Shown one piece after another: positions 58,443-64,000 of a stretch of DNA of 64,000 nt. The notes below the pieces were generated by a model that worked only from the letters and a program-made list of their open reading frames with translations, made no database searches and was not told where the DNA came from. Position 1 is the stretch's first letter, and every line of letters starts with the position of its first letter. Source of the DNA: JAVBLP01 sp031553505 (lineage in GTDB: Bacteria > Elusimicrobiota > Endomicrobiia > Endomicrobiales > Endomicrobiaceae); contig JAVBLP010000007.1 of NCBI GenBank assembly GCA_031553505.1, positions 1 through 64,000 on the forward strand. The letters run 5' to 3'. Both the position numbers and the translations under genes were made by a program.

Positions 58443-59660
58443 ATGAAAAAAGAAAAGAAAGTTTTTACGTCTGTAGAAAGCGCGGTTAAAGACATTAAAA
58501 CCGGAAAGATGGTTATAGTCGTTGATGATCCGGGAAGGGAAAATGAAGGCGATTTGGTTTGCGCCGCCGAAAAAACAACGCCTGATATGATTAACTTTAT
58601 GACAAAGTACGCAAGAGGGCTTATTTGTGTGCCTATGAAAAATGAAAGACTTGAGCAACTTGAAATAGAAAACATGGTTGAAAAACCTACCGAAAAAAAA
58701 GGTTGTTCTTTTACGGTTTCGGTGGATTACCGCATTGGCACCACTACAGGCATATCCGCTTATGACAGGGCTATGACCGTAAAAAAACTTATAGACCCTA
58801 AAGCAAAAGCGGAAGATTTTGCCAGACCCGGGCATATATTTCCATTAAGGTATAAAGAAGGCGGCGTTTTAGTCAGGACAGGCCATACGGAAGCAGCCGT
58901 GGATTTGATGGAGCTGTCCGGCATTTACCCAGCCGGCGTAATATGCGAAATTATGAACGAAGACGGCACCATGGCAAGGATGCCGGATCTTATAAAATTT
59001 GCAAAAAAGCACAAATTGAAAATAGTAACTATTGAAGAATTAATAAACTACCGCCGCCAGACTGAAAAACTTATAAAAGAAATCGTGAGTGTTGAGCTTC
59101 CCACAAAGCACGGCGATTTTCAGCTAACGCTTTTTGAAGATACTGTTACAAAAGACACTCATCTTGCAATAATTAAAGGTGACGTCAAAGGCAAAAAAGA
59201 TGTTTTAGTGAGGGTTCACTCTTCGTGCGAAACGGGAGATATTTTTCATTCTTTAAGATGCGATTGCGGCGACCAGCTTGAAACCGCCCTTAAAGCCATA
59301 GAAAAAGCAGGCAGAGGCGTAGTTTTGTATATGCATCAGGAAGGCAGGGGAATCGGACTTGCAAACAAACTGAAAGCGTATCACCTTCAGGAACACGGTA
59401 TGGATACGGTTGAAGCAAACGTAGCACTAGGCTTCGCGCCGGATTTGAGAGATTACGGCATCGGCGCGCAGATTCTTTCGGAGCTCGGTATGAAAAGCAT
59501 ACGCCTGATGACAAATAATCCCAGAAAAATAGTAGGCCTTGAAGGTTACGGGCTCAATATTGCAAAAAGGGTGCCGGTTGAAATTAACCCTACGAAATCC
59601 AATAAAAGATATTTGAAAACAAAGAAAGATAAGATGGGGCATATATTAAAAGCAGTTTGA
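58443..59660 (+). CDS. ribBA: RibBA: dihydroxybutanone phosphate synthase / GTP cyclohydrolase II
   Basis: Supplies both building blocks of lumazine. RibB half: VVDDPGRENEGDLVCAAE, ARPGHIFPLR and GHTEAAVDLM. RibA half from about residue 210: RVHSSCETGDIFHSLRCD plus CGDQL gives the three zinc Cys, then HQEGRGIGLANK and MTNNPRKI. 405 residues. Both halves look active. Confidence 0.96.
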   Translation: MKKEKKVFTSVESAVKDIKTGKMVIVVDDPGRENEGDLVCAAEKTTPDMINFMTKYARGLICVPMKNERLEQLEIENMVEKPTEKKGCSFTVSVDYRIGTTTGISAYDRAMTVKKLIDPKAKAEDFARPGHIFPLRYKEGGVLVRTGHTEAAVDLMELSGIYPAGVICEIMNEDGTMARMPDLIKFAKKHKLKIVTIEELINYRRQTEKLIKEIVSVELPTKHGDFQLTLFEDTVTKDTHLAIIKGDVKGKKDVLVRVHSSCETGDIFHSLRCDCGDQLETALKAIEKAGRGVVLYMHQEGRGIGLANKLKAYHLQEHGMDTVEANVALGFAPDLRDYGIGAQILSELGMKSIRLMTNNPRKIVGLEGYGLNIAKRVPVEINPTKSNKRYLKTKKDKMGHILKAV

Positions 59661-59706
59661 ATAGTTGATAGTTAAGATCGAAGATATTGAAAAACAGGAG
59701 ATAAAA

Positions 59707-60168
59707 ATGAAAATTATTAACGGGCAGTTGAAAGCGGAAGGAAAAAAGTTTGCGATAGTGGCTTCAAGATTTAACGAGTTTATAACAAATAAGCTTATAT
59801 CCGGCGCGGAAGATATGCTTAAAAGGCATGGCGCAAAAGATGAAGATATTTCTTTGGCATGGGTTCCGGGCGCTTTTGAAATACCGGCTGTCGCAAAAAA
59901 AATCGCTGAAGCGGGCAAAGTTGACGGCATAATATGCCTGGGCTGCGTTATAAGAGGCGCGACTCCGCATTTTGATTATGTTTCCGCCGAAGTTTCAAAA
60001 GGCGTTGCTTCGGCAGGCATGGACGGAAAAATTCCGGTTATTTTCGGCGTTTTGACTACCGATACAATAGAACAGGCAGTTGAAAGGGCTGGTACAAAAG
60101 CCGGCAATAAAGGTTCTGACGCGGCGGTGAGCGCCATTGAAATGGTCAGTTTATATTCACAGATTTAA
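59707..60168 (+). CDS. ribH: Lumazine synthase
   Basis: Joins the two precursors to lumazine. VASRFNEFITNKLISGA, VPGAFEIPAVAKK and IRGATPHFDYVSAEVSKG are typical; 153 residues, capsid-forming family. ATG 59707 has AGGAG eight bases upstream; the frame is open back to 59665 without a site. Last rib gene. Confidence 0.96.
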   Translation: MKIINGQLKAEGKKFAIVASRFNEFITNKLISGAEDMLKRHGAKDEDISLAWVPGAFEIPAVAKKIAEAGKVDGIICLGCVIRGATPHFDYVSAEVSKGVASAGMDGKIPVIFGVLTTDTIEQAVERAGTKAGNKGSDAAVSAIEMVSLYSQI

Positions 60169-60190
60169 TAGGCTGGCAACTAATAAATCA

Positions 60191-60219
60191 TTGGCATAAA
60201 TTGGCATTTATGCTAAAAT
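60191..60219 (+). promoter_or_regulatory. gcv operon promoter
   Basis: TTGGCA (60191-60196), 17-bp spacer, extended -10 TGCTAAAAT (TAAAAT at 60214-60219). A second TTGGCA ten bases on gives a direct repeat. No glycine riboswitch is visible in the 33-base leader. Confidence 0.65.
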
Positions 60220-60252
60220 ACTCAAGTCTATTAAAAATTTTAGGGGCTTAAA

Positions 60253-60627
60253 ATGAACATTCCCAATAATCTTAAGTACACAAAGACGCACGAGTGGGTT
60301 TTAGTAGAAGGAAATAAAGCAAAAGTAGGCATTACAGATTATGCCCAGCACGAAATAACCGATGTAGTCCACGTAGAACTTCCCGCAAACGCAAAAACCG
60401 TAAAAAAAATGCAGCCGACTGCTGTTATTGAATCCGTAAAATCGGCATTTGACATATATTCTCCCGTAAGCGGGAAAGTTGTTGAGATAAATGAAGAAGT
60501 TTTGGGCAGTCCCGAGCTTGTAAACCAGGACCCTTACGGCAAAGGTTTTCTTTTTACCGTAGAATTTGCCGATTCCGGCGAATTGTCCGATTTATTAAGT
60601 GATGAAGACTATAAAAAAACAATATAA
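60253..60627 (+). CDS. gcvH: Glycine cleavage system H protein
   Basis: Carries aminomethyl groups on lipoyl-Lys63 (IESVKSAFDIYSPVSG). YTKTHEWV and GITDYAQHEITDVVHVELP are family hallmarks. 124 residues. Starts a gcvH-gcvPA-gcvPB operon; no gcvT is present in the window. Confidence 0.96.
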   Translation: MNIPNNLKYTKTHEWVLVEGNKAKVGITDYAQHEITDVVHVELPANAKTVKKMQPTAVIESVKSAFDIYSPVSGKVVEINEEVLGSPELVNQDPYGKGFLFTVEFADSGELSDLLSDEDYKKTI

Positions 60628-60641
60628 GTTTAGATAAAACA

Positions 60642-61973
60642 ATGGATTATACACCTCAAAATAAACAAGATAAACAAAAAATGCTTGAAGCTTTGGCAGT
60701 CAAAGACGCCGAAGGGCTTTTTGACGCCATACCTAAAGAATTGAGAGCCAAAGATTTAAACATATCCGGAGATTTAAGTGAGCAGGAACTTCTTAACCTA
60801 TTTAAAAACACATCTTCCAAAAATAAAGTTTTAACGTCTTTCCGCGGCGCGGGAATTTATGATCACTACATTCCTTCGCTGGTAGGGGAAGTTACGGGCC
60901 GTTCCGAGTTTTGGACGGCGTACACGCCTTATCAGGCAGAAGCAAGCCAGGGAACTTTGCAGGCGATTTTTGAATACCAGAGTATGATATGCGCGCTTAC
61001 GGGGCTTGATACCTCAAACGCTTCGCTTTATGACGGCGCGACCGCGGCGGCGGAAGCGGCTTTGCTAGCTTTAAGGGCAACCGGCAAAAGCAAAATTCTC
61101 ATTTCTTCCGCTCTTCATCCGGAATACATACAAACCATAAAAACATATTTGGTAAACTCACAGGCTAAAATTTCCATACTGCCGTTATCATCAAACGGCA
61201 CGGTAGAAAAAGGCACGCTTGACGCCGCGATAGACGCGGAAACAGCGGCTGTTATGATACAGTCGCCAAACTTTTTCGGCGTAATTGAAGATATGAAACC
61301 GCTTTGCTCGCTCACTAAAGAAAAGGAAGCGCTTTTTATAGCCGTGTCCAACCCTTTATTTCTTGCAGTTTTTCAGGCTCCCGGAGAATACGGAGCGGAT
61401 ATCGCTGTAGGCGAAGGGCAGCCTTTGGGCATTTCAATGAGCGCGGGTGGGGCAACTTTCGGCTTTATGGCGGTAAAAAAAGCCCTTGAATGGAAAATGC
61501 CCGGCAGAATCGTAGGGCAAACGACCGATAAAAACGGACAAAGAGGCTTTGTTTTAACTTTACAGTCCAGAGAGCAGCACATAAGAAGGGAAAAAGCCAC
61601 ATCTAATATATGTACCAACGCTTCGCTAAACGCATTGGCGGCATGCGTATATCTTTCGGGATGGGGAAACAGCGGTTTGAAGAAGCTTGCCGAAACAAAT
61701 ATCTCTAAAGCCAGGTACGCTTTTAACAAAATCAAAGGTCTTGAAGGCTTTAAAGCAAAGTTTGAAAATGCTTTATTTTTCAATGAATTTGTAATTGAAA
61801 CGCAGAAGGATATCAAAAAAATAAACAAAGTTCTGCTTAAGAATAATATTTTAGGGCCTTTGGATATTTCAGGAAGCGCAGAGCAGTTTAAAAACTGCCT
61901 TTTGTTTTGCGTAACCGAAAAGAGAACCAAAGAAGAGACAGATAAGCTTGTCGAACTGTTAGCCAAAGTTTAG
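60642..61973 (+). CDS. gcvPA: Glycine dehydrogenase (decarboxylating) subunit 1
   Basis: N-terminal half of the split P protein. SFRGAGIYDHYIPSLVGEVTG near residues 66-86, TAYTPYQAEASQGTLQAIFE, and ALTGLDTSNASLYDGATAAAEAAL are typical. 443 residues. It forms a heterotetramer with GcvPB that decarboxylates glycine onto the lipoyl arm of GcvH. Confidence 0.96.
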   Translation: MDYTPQNKQDKQKMLEALAVKDAEGLFDAIPKELRAKDLNISGDLSEQELLNLFKNTSSKNKVLTSFRGAGIYDHYIPSLVGEVTGRSEFWTAYTPYQAEASQGTLQAIFEYQSMICALTGLDTSNASLYDGATAAAEAALLALRATGKSKILISSALHPEYIQTIKTYLVNSQAKISILPLSSNGTVEKGTLDAAIDAETAAVMIQSPNFFGVIEDMKPLCSLTKEKEALFIAVSNPLFLAVFQAPGEYGADIAVGEGQPLGISMSAGGATFGFMAVKKALEWKMPGRIVGQTTDKNGQRGFVLTLQSREQHIRREKATSNICTNASLNALAACVYLSGWGNSGLKKLAETNISKARYAFNKIKGLEGFKAKFENALFFNEFVIETQKDIKKINKVLLKNNILGPLDISGSAEQFKNCLLFCVTEKRTKEETDKLVELLAKV

Positions 61974-61998
61974 TTTTATAAAAATAACGGAAAATACA

Positions 61999-63426
61999 AT
62001 GGAAAAACTTCTTAATGAAATTTCATCGGATTGCAGCCCGGCATACAATATAAATTGTGATGTCGAAAGCGACTGCGTGATTCCCGAAAACTTAAAAAGA
62101 AATTCGGATCTAAATCTTCCAAATATTGCGGAAAACGATTTGCTCAGGCATTTTACAAACCTTTCGCGTTTGAATTACGCTTTAAGCACTACTTTTTACC
62201 CGCTCGGTTCCTGTACAATGAAATATAATCCTTTAATAAATGAAAAAATTGCCGCTTTTAGCGCTTTTAACGAAATACACCCTTACCAGCCGCAGGAAAG
62301 CATGCAGGGAATACTTGAAGTTATGCATAACCTAGAAAAAGATTTATGCGAAGTTTCGGGTATGGATTACTTTTCATTGCAGCAGGCGGCAGGAGCGCAC
62401 GGGGAGTTCGCGGCGCTTTTGATAATCGCAAAATATTTTAAATCTGTAAAACAAAAACGAAATAAGATAATAGTTCCCGATTCTGCCCACGGCACAAATC
62501 CTGCTTCCGCGGCGTTTGCGGGTTTTGAAACTGTTCCGCTCAAGTCAGAAGCGGACGGCAGTATTTCTCCCGATAAACTTAAAGAATTGTTAACACCCGA
62601 AGTTGCGGCTGTAATGCTTACCGTGCCTAACACTTTAGGCGTGTTTGAAAAAAACATCCCTGAAATATCAAAAATAGCGCATGAAAACGGTACGCTTCTT
62701 TATTATGACGGAGCGAATCTTAACGCGGTTATGGGCATTGTACGCCCGGGTGATATGGGGTTTGACATAATGCACATAAATTTACATAAAACATTTTCAA
62801 CGCCGCACGGCGGCGGCGGCCCCGGTTCCGGACCTATAGGCGTAAAAGCATTTTTAGAACCGTTTTTGCCGGTTCCCAGGATTGAAGTTAAAAATTCTAA
62901 ATATGTTTTAAATTACAAAAAAGCAAAAAGTATAGGAAAAATGAAGGCTTTTTTGGGAAACTTCCCCGTTTTGCTTAAGGCGTATGTATATATAAAAGCA
63001 TTAGGCGCAAAAGGTTTAAAAAACGCTTCCGTACAAGCGGTTTTAAACGCGAATTATATGCTTTCAAGATTTAAAGAAAAGATTAATGTACCGGCAGGCG
63101 ACAGATGTATGCATGAATTTGTGCTTTCTCCTAAAGCAGCGCTCCAAAACGGGGTAAGGACTTTGGATGTAGCCAAAAGGCTGTTGGATTTCGGCTATTA
63201 CGCGCCTACCGTATATTTTCCTCTTATAGTGGAAGAAGCTATTATGATAGAGCCGACCGAAACCGAATCAAAAGAAACTTTAGACAAATTTATAGAAACT
63301 TTAAATAAGATAATTTTAGAAGAATCAGTAAATGAGCCCCAAAAAGTCAAAGACGCCCCTGTCAACACTCCGGTCAGAAGATTGAACGAAGTTGAAGCGG
63401 CAAGAAAGCCTGTCCTTAAGTGGTAA
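61999..63426 (+). CDS. gcvPB: Glycine dehydrogenase (decarboxylating) subunit 2
   Basis: C-terminal half of the split P protein, carrying PLP on Lys264 (MHINLHKTFSTPHGGGGPGSG). TTFYPLGSCTMKYNP near residue 70 and the DSAHGTNPASA segment are family hallmarks. 475 residues. Split P proteins are common in anaerobes and Gram-positives. Confidence 0.96.
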   Translation: MEKLLNEISSDCSPAYNINCDVESDCVIPENLKRNSDLNLPNIAENDLLRHFTNLSRLNYALSTTFYPLGSCTMKYNPLINEKIAAFSAFNEIHPYQPQESMQGILEVMHNLEKDLCEVSGMDYFSLQQAAGAHGEFAALLIIAKYFKSVKQKRNKIIVPDSAHGTNPASAAFAGFETVPLKSEADGSISPDKLKELLTPEVAAVMLTVPNTLGVFEKNIPEISKIAHENGTLLYYDGANLNAVMGIVRPGDMGFDIMHINLHKTFSTPHGGGGPGSGPIGVKAFLEPFLPVPRIEVKNSKYVLNYKKAKSIGKMKAFLGNFPVLLKAYVYIKALGAKGLKNASVQAVLNANYMLSRFKEKINVPAGDRCMHEFVLSPKAALQNGVRTLDVAKRLLDFGYYAPTVYFPLIVEEAIMIEPTETESKETLDKFIETLNKIILEESVNEPQKVKDAPVNTPVRRLNEVEAARKPVLKW

Positions 63427-63444
63427 AGCAAGGCGCTGTTTTTA

Positions 63445-63474
63445 TTGACTAGAACTGCCAAAATATGGTACACT
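63445..63474 (+). promoter_or_regulatory. Promoter of the binding-lipoprotein gene
   Basis: TTGACT (63445-63450), 18-bp spacer, extended -10 TGGTACACT (TACACT at 63469-63474), 57 bases before the ATG. Confidence 0.6.
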
Positions 63475-63531
63475 CATAACATTCTTCTTGAAATAACAAT
63501 CAAATTTTAAAAAGCACCAGGGGGAAGTAAA

Positions 63532-64000
63532 ATGTCGAAAATTAAGATATTTATAATGTTACAGCTTTGTTTTGCGCTCATGATAGGGTCTACAGGATGC
63601 GGCGGGCACAAAGAAGCCAAACCCAAAGCCGATGTTGTTATTTGGCACTGGATGACAGACAGGCAGGACGCATTCGAAAAACTCGCATTGCAGTATCTTG
63701 AAGAAACAGGCGTAAAAGTAGCGTTTGAGACTTACGCGCCCACCGATGTTTACAAAAGCAAAATTTCAGCAGCGGCAACTGCAAATCTCCTTCCGGACGT
63801 TTTTAACCCGATAGCGGATAAAAAGGAAGTAGCTTCTTATATAAAAGCCGGTTTTATCGCGGATTTGACCGAAGACATGAACAAAGACGGCTGGAAAGAA
63901 ACATTTTTTGAAAAAGCTTTAACCCAGAACACTTTTGAAGCTGGCAATGAATGGGACGTTCAGCCCGGTATCTACGCTGTTCCTCTTGATGTTAATTCAC
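63532..64000 (+). CDS. ABC sugar transporter binding lipoprotein, 5' part
   Basis: Runs off the window; 156 residues visible. The lipobox GSTGC anchors the protein at Cys23. The mature part reads VVIWHWMTDRQDAFEKLA, then YKSKISAAATANLLPDVF, the N-lobe of family 1 solute-binding proteins (oligosaccharide type). A GGGGGAAG ribosome site precedes the ATG. The permeases would lie beyond the window. It could import oligosaccharides for the cytoplasmic phosphorylase at 40802-44017, but this is only inferred. Confidence 0.85.
   Translation, partial: MSKIKIFIMLQLCFALMIGSTGCGGHKEAKPKADVVIWHWMTDRQDAFEKLALQYLEETGVKVAFETYAPTDVYKSKISAAATANLLPDVFNPIADKKEVASYIKAGFIADLTEDMNKDGWKETFFEKALTQNTFEAGNEWDVQPGIYAVPLDVNS

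Noticed and set aside
1..64000. CRISPR arrays, insertion sequences, prophage or rRNA genes
   Set aside because: No regularly spaced repeats, transposase, integrase, phage structural genes or rRNA sequences were seen.

Overview
This 64 kb window looks like chromosomal DNA from a Gram-negative anaerobe with low-to-moderate GC. The Gram-negative call rests on OmpA-domain proteins, lipoproteins and a beta-barrel-like outer-membrane protein. The anaerobic lifestyle is suggested by an adenosylcobalamin-dependent ribonucleotide reductase (NrdJ), flavin-dependent ThyX and the PyrD/PyrK type of dihydroorotate dehydrogenase. Gene content and style recall the Elusimicrobiota and neighbouring candidate phyla, but this is an impression and no marker gene here proves it. 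Every supported gene, about 60 protein genes and three tRNAs, lies on the + strand.

Layout. 1-160: tail of an OmpA-like protein. 161-724: terminator, promoter and tRNA-Lys/tRNA-Glu. 725-12528: purA-carA-carB-thyX, two tandem membrane/TPR glycosyltransferase-like proteins and a cation/proton antiporter. 12541-18876: secreted hypothetical, nrdR, nrdJ, dcd, DUF805 protein and guaA. 18971-24044: phosphate uptake (pstS-pstC-pstA-pstB1-pstB2-phoU). 24202-40648: one mixed purine/pyrimidine gene train (purC-purS-purL-purQ-X-purD-purE-pyrR-pyrB-pyrC-pyrK-pyrD-pyrF-pyrE-purM-Y-purN-purB). 40802-56486: a carbohydrate region with a GH94-clan-like phosphorylase, two secreted clan-A-like glycoside hydrolases, an OmpA-type barrel protein, a run of secreted jelly-roll (carbohydrate-binding-like) proteins and a predicted alpha/alpha-toroid enzyme. 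56492-60168: FMN riboswitch and ribD-ribE-ribBA-ribH. 60191-63426: gcvH-gcvPA-gcvPB of the glycine cleavage system. 63532-end: start of a sugar-ABC-type binding lipoprotein.

Most of the window makes nucleotides. UMP synthesis is complete (carAB, pyrBCKDFE). IMP synthesis lacks only purF, purH and purK here. purA, purB and guaA branch to AMP and GMP, while nrdJ, dcd and thyX make DNA precursors. Glycine cleavage feeds one-carbon units to PurN and ThyX, and phosphate uptake and riboflavin supply also fit this theme.

The most interesting points are four. (1) Two tandem PstB ATPases carry complementary defects: PstB1 lacks the Q-loop Gln and H-loop His, and PstB2 lacks the LSGGQ signature, which predicts an obligate asymmetric heterodimer. 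(2) A protein resembling TIR-like nucleotide-sensing effectors, with the usual catalytic Glu position occupied by Asn, sits between purM and purN. (3) CarA keeps its nucleophilic Cys but has lost the triad His and Glu. (4) A carbohydrate locus displays one jelly-roll module on several different anchors and inserts EF-hand-like loops inside glycoside hydrolase domains. All homology statements come from motif recognition by eye; no database search was run.
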